Source: Gnetum montanum (taxonomy: Eukaryota > Streptophyta > Gnetopsida > Gnetales > Gnetaceae). From it: a stretch of 64,000 nt of DNA. The DNA lies in NCBI GenBank assembly GCA_015680685.1, contig MNCI01026259.1, positions 178,019 through 242,018 of the forward strand. The letters run 5' to 3'. Positions 24,961 through 36,022 of the stretch are shown here, one piece after another. Position 1 is the first letter of the stretch, and each line of letters opens with the position of its first letter. The notes below the pieces were generated by a model, which was not told the origin of the DNA, made no database searches, and was given only the letters and a program-made list of their open reading frames with translations. A program made the position numbers and the translations under genes.

Positions 24961-25815
24961 TGCTAGAGCATCTAGTTACTGCGTCGATTGGGCCAAGTCG
25001 ACGAAGCCTCGTTAACATGGTCACGTCAACGTGACCCTGTCAACACATTTTTCCAAGTGTTGAGATGTCCTCTTCAATGTAGAGTTCATTTTCTGCTATA
25101 AATATGCATGTACCCACCACATTTATGGCACCTTTTGTTCAAGTTATAGCGAAGCTCTTACAATTTTTTTTCACAGGAGTTAGAATATTTTCCAAGTGCC
25201 CATAAACATAGTTCAAAGAGTGTGCAGCTCTTTATTCAATCACTAATGTACCTGAGCCCATTGGCATGAATGGTAATAAAGACAAGCTTTTCAAACATTT
25301 CTTAAATTAATATTTCAATATTTTAATAATTTTCATGCTTTTTTTATCACTTTATAGTCACGGTACGTTTGGTAGCCCATGATAACACATAAGCACGACC
25401 ACCTTGAACATATGTCTGACACTTGGCAACCTAGTGACACTTAACATTTGGCAACCCAATAGTGATTAGGATAGGCTTGGGATGTGCATGGAGGGTGGGA
25501 TCGACTGCTTATTGTAGGGATAGTCGAGTGATAGTGTAGTGAAATCTTAGATTATCTAGCCTTTTACTTCCTATATTAGAAGAATTAAATATTATAGATA
25601 AAAGAAAACATATAAAAAATCATATGCCTTAGTCTCACTTAACCATTGTTTCGAAATGTCACAAGCGAGGTTGAGAGAACAACAACCGTTCTAACTAGGA
25701 TTTTGATGGCTAGAATACTATGCGTAAGTGCTCGCAGTCTTCGAAATTTGACCAGATCGCACGTGAATGCTCGTGATTCATATGGTTGGGTGTAGGGGTA
25801 CCTCATCGCTCATCA
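24961..25815 (+). repeat. 3' LTR of element C
   Basis: Starts TGCTAGAGCATC, ends CTCATCA, 855 bp. It is preceded by the polypurine tract TATGGGGGTA ending at 24960 and a family-conserved run GAGTTTTCACTCAG. The target duplication GTACC follows at 25816. Confidence 0.93.
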
Positions 25816-26073
25816 GTACCTCAACAAACCAAGTTTCAAACATTGTGGAAAGGACCTTACATTATCAAAGAGAATTTTCCATCTGGGGCCATGATCATAT
25901 ATAAACCTGACAGCGCAAATAAGAAGCAATTAGTCAACATCCAACAATTGAAACCTTTCTATGAGCCCAAGCCAACCAACTCAACAAACACCTCGCAAGA
26001 TAGAAAACCATGCTCAATCTTTTGGATCTCATCCTTTCAACTTAGTCATGGGGAAGATGGCCATACATACTGA
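25816..26073 (+). pseudogene. C-terminal end of Pol of element B, resumed after C
   Basis: Reads TKFQTLWKGPYIIKENFPSG (25828-25887), then MIIYKPDSANKKQLVNIQQL (25891) and FWISSFQLSHGEDGHTY, stopping at 26073. It lines up with the Pol tail of C and with 44475-44740 of E. The open frame in the data starts before 25816 only because it runs through the LTR of C. Confidence 0.85.
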
Positions 26074-27770
26074 CACTTTAAGTATCTTCTTAGTCTTTCA
26101 ACATTTTTTTTACACATTTTTGGTCTTACAACTTTTTGTTTTTCATATTCTTTGTTTTACATCTTTTTGTTTTTCAGGTTATTGATCTTTTCTAAGTTTA
26201 TGTTTTACACCATTGTTAATATATTTAATATTTCTTCAATATCTTTTACTTTCTTTTATATTTTCTCATGTTTGGTGTACTTTTCTACTCTTTTTGCTAA
26301 TAAGGTGCTAGGTACAACAGTAATGTGCTACTCGATGATGGTTTGTATCATTTGTGATTTGATAGTTGATGTCTAATTTCTGACTTTGAATGTTGTTACT
26401 AACAAATAGGACATGGTTTCTTTTCATGTAATAGGAAATGAGTCCACATCATCCACACACTCTATGGTTTTTATTGTTTTGGAAATGTGTAGTTCCTTTT
26501 TCATTAATACAACCTTAATAAATTTGTGACTTGTGTAGTTTCTAGAATTGGGAAGGAATCAAAGGTTTAGACAGGGTGTGGCTTCAAAGGGATGTAGTAT
26601 TTTTCGTGCTTTTCCATTTTCCTATGTGTAGGGGTGTTCTCATGAACTTCTCATTATTTNGAAAAATACTACATCCCTTTGAAGCCACACCCTGTCTAAA
26701 CCTTTGATTCCTTCCCAATTCTAGAAACTACACAAGTCACAAATTTATTAAGGTTGTATTAATGAAAAAGGAACTACACATTTCCAAAACAATAAAAACC
26801 ATAGAGTGTGTGGATGATGTGGACTCATTTCCTATTACATGAAAAGAAACCATGTNTATGCTTTTCATGTCTCACCTCACTGTCAATTACATGTTTTGAT
26901 TCAATATTCTAGTTTGATGTGTCGAGATTCTTAGTTAGTTACTTTTGGGTTTTTGTACTTAACCTTCCGTAACCATTAATCATCCATGGAGCCCACAGAC
27001 TCCTTGGTTTGAAGTTATGCAAGGGCATAAAAGGCCTATGCCTGCTTTGGGGAGGACCCACTTGCATATCTTTTGGTTTGGTTAAGTTAAATTCTTTAAC
27101 ATTAGATATTTTTACAATTGAGTTCTTTTTATTTACCCCATCAATGCCATCCAATTGTGTGCATCTTCATAACTATTTCTAGTGAATTCTTTCTTTTTAT
27201 TATTGTAAATTTCGATACCCTCTTTTTAGTATTCCTTGTGTTAAGCTTTTTCTAAATTTTATGGACCACTTCTCTTACCTAACCTATTTGTCAATCTTAC
27301 CACTAACATTATCAAGCAACCAATCTACCACAATCACAACTTAGCTAGGTATAACCACTAACGAGACAAGGTATTCAACTACTATGTGTTACACTTTATA
27401 TACTAATCCTTGATTTTGTTGTAACTATAGTGGAATGCATGGACTGGAAGTGGGATTGTCTTCACCAAGGATGATGCAACAATATCACTCACGAGAGATT
27501 GTTCATGACCACTAGATCTCTTCTACCTCTCCCTCATTCTTCTGTTGCCAAGAGGGGTTGGATGTCCATTGAATCTAAGGGTGTTCTTTCCTGTTGTCAT
27601 GAATACCTAATTTTGTACACAAATTGTAATGATGTATGATTGGGCACTTCTGTATTTGTCTATTTCTTCTGTGTCACTTTGCATATCAGTCAAACATTTC
27701 ATACCTCCTAATATATTTTTTAAGGGACTTGTTCCTCTTCTTCTGTACTTGAGGATGAGTTTTCATTTAG
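26074..27770 (+). other. 3' noncoding region of element B
   Basis: No ORF of substance. It has the family blocks GTGTGGCTTCAAAGGGATGT (26576) and TGCTTTGGGGAGGACCCACT (27043). It contains the inverted duplicate between two N bases described separately. Unlike C and D, no extra ORF follows; the polypurine tract TCATGGGAGTA is at 27771-27781. Confidence 0.7.
26661..26855 (-). repeat. Exact reverse copy of 26411-26605, bounded by N bases
   Basis: 195 bp that read as the reverse complement of 26411-26605 with no difference I can find, lying exactly between N at 26660 and N at 26856. This is more likely a misassembled or misplaced read at a gap than biology. Confidence 0.85.
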
Positions 27771-27781
27771 TCATGGGAGTA

Positions 27782-28644
27782 TGATGAATTATGTTTTATA
27801 TGAGCACTGATATCAAGTATCTGATATCAAGGTGGCTGCAATATCAGGTACACAATATTGCAGCCGAAGATGCGATATTATGTAATAACGCAAGGTATTC
27901 TTAGGCCTATAAATACAGCCTTTAGGCACATGATTTGGGAAGATCTTTTCAATCAAGTAGTAAAATTCTTGCAGTTTGTTCATTCGAGAGTTAGAATATT
28001 TTTTAAGTGCCCACAATAGGATGTCTAAGTGTAATTAGATCTTTATTCAAGCATTGATGTACCTGAACACACCATTTTGTTGGCAATAAAGACAAGTTCT
28101 TTGATTCATCCTTGCAGCACTTGAGACTTTCTTTCTTTATGCATTTATACATTGTGATTTCATGCAGTTCATATTTAACATTATTCATTCAACAATTAAT
28201 TTTGATTAATTAAGTAAGTAATTAAAATACACAAGCATGACCCCTTTGAACATACGTGTGACACTTGATAGTTCAAAAATGGTTAGCGTTTGACAACCCA
28301 GCAATGTTACACAAAGTTCAAGATGTGTCCAAAAAGTGGGAACATTTAATTGTGTTAGGTTGGATTAGACAATAGTTCACTTAGCATTTAATTACTCTCA
28401 CTTTCATTGTTTTTTAGGTGATCAAATTGATAAAACATAAAATGATAAAAATCTTATGCCTTAGTTACACTTAACCATACACTTGCATTTCACAAGTGAG
28501 GTTGGGAAGACAATGAACAGACAACACGAACTCACTGCTTAGCTCTAGTGTACTTGATAATTAAAGTCTACAAAATTTGATCATATCACACATGAACACC
28601 TATGATTTGTATGGTTGGGCATAGGGGTAGCTCACCACTCAACA
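27782..28644 (+). repeat. 3' LTR of element B
   Basis: 863 bp, TGATGAATTATG to CACTCAACA. Contains the palindrome-like GATATC motifs (27809-27880) and TATAAAT at 27909. It keeps the TG start lost in the 5' LTR. Confidence 0.9.
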
Positions 28645-28953
28645 AATAGTAATCCTCATCATGTGCTAATAATACCTCTGGTTTGAGGAGCATCACATAA
28701 ATTACCATCAAGGTTGGCATGGACCATGACTATTCATAAATCTTAAGGAATGACACTAGATAAGGCTACTATTGACATTGGTTCAAGAGAAGTTACGAGT
28801 TTAATGTTTGTTGCATTAGCTAAAGTCAAAAACATTGATTCTTTGAAAATTTATCCTCCTTTATTTGTGTGGAGATACAAAAAGATTTCAGATGTTAAAC
28901 ATCTCCATAGTAGAATTGCACAAAAAGTTCGTTTTGCTCAATTAGAGGATTAG
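28645..28953 (+). pseudogene. PIF1-like helicase relic, C-terminal part
   Basis: Continues the helicase at 5230-5613 after element B. It reads LPSRLAWTMTIHKS (28707), which is the PIF1 helicase motif for the QLPL..AWA.TIHKSQG signature. A stop (TAA) replaces the Gln codon of KSQG. It continues MTLDKATIDIGSREVTS (28750), MFVALAKVKNIDSLKIYPP (28804) and ends IAQKVRFAQLED with TAG at 28951. The C-terminal 67 codons are open. Removing B and one copy of the target site restores the reading order, which shows the helicase was here before B. Confidence 0.83.
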
Positions 28954-29261
28954 GAAAATTGAGTTCACACTTATCACTATATTTTGCCTTTTGCTTAATC
29001 CTATTCTACACCTCTGTAATGTTTGTTGCAAAATTTGTGTAATGTATTCCTTCATCAACATATACAAAATATATAAACTTTTATTTCTACCAATTTATGT
29101 TTACCAATATATTATTTGGAATGCAAATAGTGATGCTATCTAAATAGTTCTATTAATATTTTAACAACCTAAATATTTATAACTATGTTGTTTATAATGA
29201 TAATTGATAACTTAAAAACTTAAAAAAACTAATTAAATTCTACTCATTGCCTGCAATTCTA
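28954..29261. other. AT-rich, nothing recognised
   Basis: Low-complexity AT-rich flank between the helicase relic and the foldback element. No ORF or repeat family recognised. Confidence 0.4.
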
Positions 29262-29640
29262 TATATATATCAATTGACCAAGATGATTTTAAATAACATA
29301 ATTTTAACCAAGCCCAACTATTGGATGAGATAACAAGATAACTAAAAATAAAATCACTCATCCCTCCTCTATTTTTCTACCACTTACCCAATTTAGTTTT
29401 ACCCCCTTGGTCAAGTTTGTTCTGTCTTTGTTTGTTCATGATGCTCTCACATAAATAATGCTCAAAAACATCATGAACAAACAAAGATAAAACAAATTTG
29501 ACCAAAAGGGTAAAACTAAATTGGGTAAGTGGTAGAGAAATAGAGAGATAAGTGATTTCGTTTTTAATTATCTTGTTACCTTGTCCAATAGGTAGGCTTG
29601 GTTAAAATCATGTCAACCAATTGATATATATATATATATC
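29262..29640. mobile_element. Foldback / MITE-like element
   Basis: About 380 bp that folds on itself. The left arm 29271-29440 and right arm 29468-29625 are imperfect reverse complements, for example ACCACTTACCCAATTTAGTT at 29382 against AACTAAATTGGGTAAGTGGT near 29514. CATCATGAACAAACAAAGAT and its reverse flank a loop of about 30 bp. The outer ends are TATATATATCAATTG and its reverse, so TA-rich target sequence is likely. No coding capacity. It could be a Tc1/mariner-type MITE or another foldback element. Confidence 0.78.
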
Positions 29641-29654
29641 TATATATATATATA

Positions 29655-30470
29655 AGCTAGTTAGATATGTCTTGACTTTTGTGGCCTCTTGTTTGCATCC
29701 ATGGTTTGTGTTAGGTATGTTTTAACTTTTGTGGCCTCTTGTTTGCATTCATGGTTTTGTGCACATTGTTTTTACCCATGGTTTTGTGAGAAACTTTGTA
29801 TGAGCACATAGTTTGAATCCATGATTTTGTAAAACCAACAATAGCCAATGGTTTCATGGCTTCTTGTTTTGTCCATGATACTTCTATATAAAATGCTTAA
29901 GGCCCTTGTTTGTAATAAGCAAGTTAGAAAGCAAAGAAGCAAGAAAGTTATAAAGGTTAGTGAGAGAAGTGTGGGTTAAGTGTGGTTATGAGTTACAACT
30001 AATCCTATCCTGTGGGATTGCTCTAAATCTTAATAGTTTGTATGATAGATTGTATGCGAATATTGTTTTTATCATATCCATGGTCTATGAGGCACCTTGT
30101 ATGAACATGCTTTTTGTATCCATAGTTCGGTAAATCCAATAGCAGCCCCCATGGTTTCATAGCTCACTTCTATATAAAGGGCTTTAGGCCCTTGTCTATA
30201 ACAAGGAAGTTAGAAAACAAAGAAGCAAGGAAGCCATAAAGGCTAGTGAGAGAAGTGTGAGTTGAGTGTGACTGTGAGCTACAAGCAATTTGTGGATGAG
30301 GATTTTCCTCTTATAATTGTCCCTCCAGTTGTGTAGAAGAATTCAAGCTTTTTCTTTCCCCGTGGATGTAGGCTATAAGCTGAACCACATAAGTATTGGC
30401 ATCTTGCTTTATTTTTTGTTACATTGATGTTTCTATTTTTTAAAATGATTTTCTAATCATGTCTTGTGAC
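29655..30470 (+). repeat. Copia-type LTR relics, direct copies
   Basis: Two partial head-to-tail copies (about 29661-30010 and 30040-30450) of an LTR-like sequence. Each has TTCTATATAAA followed by a GGCTT.AGGCCC inverted motif; the second TATA box is at 30171-30180. Near 30360 is CCCCGTGGATGTAGGC, then GCTGAACCACATAAG, a signature common near the U5 end of plant Ty1/copia LTRs. No coding sequence is attached. Confidence 0.65.
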
Positions 30471-31109
30471 ATTGCTCTAAAACTAACAAGTCGTATCCCA
30501 CATGACAAGCTTAGAAGATTGTTTTAGAGATTAGAAACATGAAACAAGATACCAAGACTTACATGGTTCAACTTATAGCCTACATCTACGGGCAAAGAAT
30601 AAGCTTGAATTCTTCTATAAAATAGAGAGACAATTACAAGAGAAAAATCCTTACCTACAAATTGCAAAGGAACAATTACAATAGGAAAATCCTTACCCAC
30701 AAATTGCTTGTAGCTCACAACCACAGTCAACTTGCACTTCTCTCACTAACCTTTATGACTTTCTTACTTGCTTCTTTACTTTTTAACTTGTTTGTTATGA
30801 ATAAGGGCCTTAAGCCCTTTATATAGAAGTGTCATGAACAATACAAAGAGCCATGAAACCATGGGGCTGTTGTTGGATTTATCAAACCATGGATACAAAC
30901 ACACTATGCTCCTATAAGGTCCCTCATAAACCAAAGAGCCATGAAACCATACGGCTGTTGTTGGATTTATCAAACCATGGATACAAACACACTATGCTCC
31001 TATAAAGTCCCTCATAAACCATGGATAAAAACAATATGCACATACAATGTGTTACACAAGGACACAAGGATGCAAACAAGAAGCAACAAAAGTTAAGACA
31101 TACCTAACA
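30471..31109 (-). repeat. Copia-type LTR relic, inverted copy
   Basis: Reverse-strand copy of the same LTR family. In sense it starts TGTTAGGTATGTCTTAAC at 31109, passes TATATAAAGGGCTTAAGGCC near 30823, and carries GTAGGCTATAAGTTGAACCA near 30575. It includes an internal direct duplication (about 30844-30925 and 30930-31015, with CATGAAACCAT..GGCTGTTGTT). It meets the direct copies head to head near 30470. Confidence 0.68.
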
Positions 31110-31765
31110 TGTTTGGTTGCAAATCATTTTCCAATTTTCTTAGAGATGAGCACAGTTCAGTTATTCAAATACGAAGTTCAGACGGGTTATGCATTCGCAT
31201 GTTCTGCAGATCTGCTCTCAGCTTCTTCTTCAACCGTTAAAATCTATTTATCTTCAGCTGCGAAGACTGCGACGTTGCTGAGATTCCTTAAAAAATGGAG
31301 CAAAGAGCTCAGCAGCGTAGTTTGTTGGAAATTAATGCCACGAGGGACCAATAATTGTATCAAGGCCATGGAGATCAAAGAACAGACAATCCTAACATCA
31401 CTGAACTCTCTGTGATAGATTTTGCGGATGAATTGGTTGCAAGGGTTGAAACATGCAAGAATCCTGGGGATATTATACGTGTTTCCCAGTTTCTGTATTT
31501 TGCATACCAAGAGAGGCATTTGAGCCGGAGAGCAGTGCGAGGATTTTGGGAAAATCAGCCTGTGGTTCTTGTTTCAGGATATATAGACAGAATCAAGCAT
31601 AATATATTATGGTGCCACCCAGATCTGTAAGTAAGCCTGGAAGATTTCTAGATGAAGTTCTACAGTGGCCTCCAAATTCCTTCCCTGAGTTATCCCAAGC
31701 TTACCTTGACATGCCTGCCTGTGCTAAGAGCACTGTAAAAGTTCACGTTTCTTCAAGGATTTGAT
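31110..31765 (+). pseudogene. Sacsin/NO VEIN-like gene fragment 1 (broken)
   Basis: Codon-like sequence, less AT-rich than its surroundings. The best frame (31355-31630) reads VIDFADELVARVETCKNPGD, then IIRVSQFLYFAYQERHLSRR and GFWENQPVVLVSGYIDRIKH. After a frameshift near 31620 it continues SVSKPGRFLDEVLQWPPNSF and LSQAYLDMPAC. I recognise this tentatively as part of large plant sacsin/NO VEIN-like proteins with an HSP90-type ATPase. The order relative to fragment 2 fits that family. Stops and frameshifts indicate a pseudogene, and the left end abuts the Copia LTR relic at 31109. Confidence 0.5.
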
Positions 31766-31812
31766 GGGTTTACAAGATATTCTTCAAGGATTTGATGGGT
31801 TTACAAGATATT
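31751..31812 (+). repeat. Perfect 31-bp tandem duplication
   Basis: CTTCAAGGATTTGATGGGTT plus 11 more bases, twice in a row (31751-31781 and 31782-31812), inside the gene relic. It looks like a recent slippage duplication. Confidence 0.93.
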
Positions 31813-32616
31813 CCTGATTTGGTTCCTCCCAGCCATCCACTGCAAGGCTTAGATGGCCTGGAAATTTCAGCAGACGGCTGTTTTGTTCTTTGCAGTGGAT
31901 TCAAACCACGATGAATGAAAATGGATATGGTGTTAAATTTCAGCAGATGATGGTGCTTTATTTTCAACTACTGCATCTGTACAAATTAAATCCAGGTCTG
32001 TCATGAATTAAATACAGATCTGCAGCAAATTGAATGTGTAAAACTGTAAATATGAAGGGAAAAAAATTTAGGGCCACTTGTCTAGCTGAGGGGCAATAAG
32101 CAACACATTTAAGTAAAGCATTTGAGCGCCTGTGCTTTGAACGCTTTTAATCCTTCTATTGCTTCTGCTTCTACATCACTGTGCTATAAGTGCTGCTAAT
32201 GCTGCTGCTTTTGTATTGCTCTCCATAGCCATTGCAGCGTAGCTTCTCAACTTTGTGTGGTAAGTCACTGCTTTTACAATAAGCACTCCTCCTTCTTCAA
32301 AATGGGCTAAATTGTGGATTCAGAGACCATTTTTATACATTATCTCTTCATTGATCTCTGAGTGGCATTTAGAATAAAAGATTTAGAATGTCGTTTACTT
32401 GTTCTACTACCACCGTAATAAATTTTTTTACAACTTTTGTCTAAATTTATTGATGGGTAATTGTTCTGGGATACCAATAAATAAAAATGTTGTAAATTTT
32501 TATATAAAAAAATCATTGTATTGTATTGCATTTTAAATTGTTGTTATATGAACAAAGAAATATACATATAATTTTACTAAAATATAAAAATTGCTAATTA
32601 ATCGCTCGAAGCGGTC
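31813..32616. other. Interval between gene fragments, with a copied exon start
   Basis: 31894-31938 nearly repeats 32680-32724 (ACCACGATGAATGAAAATGG and flanks). The left copy follows an intron-like acceptor, GTTTTGTTCTTTGCAG at 31878-31893. The rest to 32616 is AT-rich without ORF or known repeat. Confidence 0.55.
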
Positions 32617-34164
32617 GTGAACGCGCACTTACGTCATGTTGCCCCATTTCCGTTTCGGAAACTATACTGGAGCCCATCATCTGGAATACAAACCACGATG
32701 AATGAAAATGGATATGGTGTTAAGCTTCCCAGCGTTGCCCAAGATAGTGGGACAGAGCTATTGAAGGCTACTCGGGTTTTTGTTCCCGATGATCTGCATT
32801 TAAAGCAGCTCTTCAGGACCTCTCCTTCTGCAGCCAAAAAGGTTAGATTTACATGGAAACACAACAAAAATGATGAAGTCCCAGCTGATATACTTGCTCA
32901 AATTTTTCTATATTTGGGAGCTCGGAAGCTTTCTGCAGCTACCAAACGAGTCCAAAATGAGTCATGTTTGAAGAATGCTGTAATGGCAAAGAAGGGAATG
33001 TTGAGTACGGGATTGTACAGGCTGATCCTTGCAGTTCTTGCAGGAATATCAGTGCAACGGCAACATGCAATCTTAAGAAATTTTATGGATTTCACAGTTT
33101 ACCAAACAGAGCAGCCACTCATGGTTGATTACGACATTTCGGTTCCAGTCGATGATGATGAATATGAAGCAAAGATAGTGAAAGTCCAGGTGAAGAAGCA
33201 TGCAATATTCGAGAATGACAACAAACAAATCGTGTTCTACAGAAGACCTCCTGAAGATGCAGAACCCAAAAAAGATTTTACAGCAGCAGTGCTGTGTCTT
33301 GCAAATGAGTTTGCTGAAATGATGATTTGATCCAAAATTTTTTCTGGCCTTGCACCAAATCTTGTATGCAAATTAAGAGATCTTCTTGAATTGGGAGATG
33401 TTATGGGATTCAGAGATGAGGCTGTGGATATGCTGCTCAGGTTTAGGAACCTTGAAATTGTCCAAGAAGATGAACAGTTTCTGCAATCCTTGTATGGCAC
33501 CCAGTGCAGAGCAGATTTTTGGGAAACAGCAGCAGTTCGGTGGGAGCAAATGTATTCCAAGTTGAAAGCCATGCCTGCTGCAAGAAATGAACCTGACTTT
33601 GAAGGCAATAAATCTCTGAATAAACTTGCAGCATCCCTTCCATAACTGGGATCCAATGATGATTTAGAGCAGATTGGATCCTCCGTTTTCTTGCTGTTGC
33701 ATGTTTCTAAATTATTGGGAAGTGAAAATGTTGCAAATCTGGGGTCAAAGATGCAGCAAGTTTTGGAATTGGTTGAGGAACGCATTAGCAGACCACCTTT
33801 GACTTCACAACTGGGGATACTTACTAACTGGCACAATTACAGAAACAGGAGAGATAAAATCCAGTAGATCAGTGGATGATGGTGATCCCCTGAAAGCTGT
33901 TGCAGGTGCTTTATTTCTGGCCTCTTTTTCATCTGAAACCAGCAGGTGAGGATGCATTCTCTTTACTGATGGATTAAATCCATTCTATTTTTACCAGAAT
34001 GAATGCAGATTATTAATATTCCTGTTTTTTAAGGATTGTGTCCGCAGCAAAGCTATTCTTACTAAAGGGTTGGAAAAAGCAGCAGAAATTAAACTTCAAG
34101 CTGGAGGAAAAGTTGCGTTACCTTCTTCTGGATCTGAATAAATCATCATGTTCCATAATATAGA
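32617..34164 (+). pseudogene. Sacsin/NO VEIN-like gene fragment 2, C-terminal part
   Basis: One frame runs from 32617 through TGA at 33328, TAA at 33643 and TAG at 33865, open between them, so it was once a longer protein. Blocks: MNENGYGVKLPSV (32698), FVPDDLHLKQLF (32779), LGARKLSAATKR (32917), STGLYRLILAVLAG (33003), MDFTVYQTEQPLMVDYDISV (33085), MGFRDEAVDMLLRFRNLEIV (33403), QEDEQFLQSLYG (33463). A frameshift near 33832 leads to DDGDPLKAVAGALFLASFSS and a good donor AG|GTGAGG at 33949. A short last exon (acceptor near 34033 or 34047) ends by 34164. The start at 32617 is not trusted. The family call is tentative; the broken state is seen directly. Confidence 0.52.
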
Positions 34165-35404
34165 TGGTTTAAACTGCAGTTTTTTCCATGGTGATTGTTT
34201 CCCGAAAATCAAAGTAAATTAAGTAAATAAAACCAAAGCTGCTAAATGTACTCCGGCATTTTATATTTTCTAATAACTGATTTTTGGGAGGCGCATATTT
34301 TTCATGAATTATGACTTTTGAGAATTCTGTTATTGAAATTTGCTTAGTAATAACGTAGAACTGTAGAACAAATAAAGTTTTGGACGCTCTGCCGTTTCTA
34401 TTTCTGATTTTTCTGCAACCTTATCAACGCATTGGAGCACCCTACTATGTTTGGTTTTGCTTTAAAAAGTTTTGAACTTATTTTATTGAAATTGCAGTTT
34501 TCTCTCGTTTTTTATTGCAGTTTTGAACTTATTTTATTGAAATTGCAGTTCAAGTATTAGCGAGTTCACCTGAGTTAGAGGATAGCAAAGCTATTTACAT
34601 ACAAATTTTGTAATCAATCTAACCCAATCACATTAGTCTTCTATCAAAGTTTTAGGGTTACTTTTCGATAGGGTAACTCCGTTTTCTTTTTCTAAAATAT
34701 AATGACTAAACGTCATTTTAGTATGCACCGTTCCTTCAAATTACGAAATGGAAGAACAGACTTGTCTTCCAATTGTGAAAATTGGAAACAGCATGTCGAA
34801 GGTAATAAAATGAACTGTGCAGTCTTTTACCTTCACTGTAATTTTTATACAACATTGACAGTGTGCATTTAACATCCCTTTTTCAGTTTTGGGCACTTTT
34901 TCCTGTAATATTAGAGGACGCCATTGATAGCAATGTATTATCTTGGATATATGTATATATATAGTTATTTATAGAGATATATATGCTAATTTTCAGCTTA
35001 AAAAATCATAATGATATGTAAAATAGAATGCTTCTATATTGTTGTTAAGCTACTATACTTTACCAATGCCGGGTAGTAGTTTGAGTTTGATGCAGATTTA
35101 TATGGAAAATGTTAAATACATTCCTTAATTTTCTTAAAGTTTGGCTTTAGGAAAAACTTTAAAGCAATGAAACCAAAGATTCACTAGGTTTAAGTACAAA
35201 AATATGGTAATCAAAAATATGGTAATCAATACAATGGGTAAAAAAATAGTTTAAGCAATCTTGTAATAAGTTTAACTTAAAGATTTTCTAATTTATAAGT
35301 CCCTGAATTTTCAAAAAATTAGATGAAAGGAAAGGTTGCCATCAAATTCATATGATGAACACTTAGTTTTTCTTCTTATTCCTATTTGATTCGACTTTCG
35401 TTTG
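34165..35404. other. AT-rich flank, one short direct repeat
   Basis: No gene recognised. A 32-bp direct repeat starting AGTTTTGAACTTATTTTATT occurs at 34468-34499 and 34519-34550. A TA-rich microsatellite-like stretch is at 34950-34985. Confidence 0.5.
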
Positions 35405-36008
35405 TGTCACATCCCCATTCCCAAATGATGCTACTAACTAATGAAGATGGTGTCTCTCCATAACAAGTGTTATTGTTATCTTAACAAGACTCGAAAGGGT
35501 AGTTGTAACTGAGACCCGAAAGGGCATGTTGTAATAACGAACATGTCTCTTAAGGTAACCTTTGGGGGTTTGGCCTAAGGCATTTATACCCAGGGTTAGA
35601 GGTTGTGCTAACATGGAATGGCGGAGCTGGTACAAGCAAGTCATGGGGTGGTGGAGTCGATATAGGCAAGTCACAGGAAGCTAGGTGAAGCAAGATAGGA
35701 AGTGAACTGGCCATCTCTTCTACCCAAGTTATAGACCTAAGCATGGTGGCAGTGTTAAATTGCCTCTAAGGGATAGATGTCAAAAGAAGAAAATCCCAAA
35801 GAACACTCTCAGAGCACAATCTGGATACACTTTTCGATATCAATAAAGCATTCTTTTCTTTCTTCTTTTGCATTTTTCCTATCATTTCCTTTATACATAA
35901 TGTTGAATATCACTTATATTTTACATTTGGTATATTTTCTTTGTACGCAAAATGTCTAATATATCGTATATTTGACATTTGCCATGACATTCTGGATGGG
36001 ATGTCACA
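35405..36008 (+). repeat. 5' LTR of element F with primer site
   Basis: TGTCACATCCCC to GGGATGTCACA, 604 bp. The next bases, ATTGGTATCAAAGC (36009-36022), fit the initiator-Met tRNA primer site TGGTATCAGAGC with one change. CAATAAAGC near 35840 is a likely polyadenylation signal. Confidence 0.9.
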
Positions 36009-36022
36009 ATTGGTATCAAAGC

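Larger units (their letters stand above)
12576..25815 (+). mobile_element. Athila-like LTR retrotransposon C with extra 3' ORF
   Basis: 13.2-kb element with LTRs 12576-13455 and 24961-25815, flanked by a perfect 5-bp duplication GTACC (12571-12575 and 25816-25820). It lies in the integrase C-terminus of B, whose coding sequence resumes on the other side. Order: LTR, primer site, gag, PR, RT-RH, INT, conserved 3' noncoding block, LTR-like internal promoter, tandem repeat, env-position ORF, polypurine tract, LTR. RT has lost its catalytic box, so the copy is dead, but the architecture is complete and informative. Confidence 0.93.
5614..28644 (+). mobile_element. Athila-like LTR retrotransposon B, split by element C
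   Basis: Complete LTR element: 5' LTR 5614-6480, tRNA-Asp-type primer site, gag, protease, RT-RNase H, integrase, a long 3' noncoding region, polypurine tract 27771-27781, 3' LTR 27782-28644. It is about 9.8 kb without nested C. Flanks are AATGA (5609-5613) and AATAG (28645-28649), an imperfect target duplication that keeps the helicase reading frame on both sides. The order PR-RT-RH-INT and the RT box place it in Ty3/gypsy, and the tRNA-Asp-type primer site and FMD.FS box suggest the Athila branch. Many stops and a changed RT box (FMDEF) mean it cannot be autonomous. Confidence 0.9.

Noticed and set aside
26074-26376. Phe-rich plus-strand ORFs suggesting membrane helices
   Set aside because: Low-complexity T-rich noncoding sequence after Pol of B, not conserved as protein.
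33237-33836. 199-codon ORF on the minus strand
   Set aside because: Antisense shadow of the sacsin-like fragment; the plus strand has the protein-like pattern.
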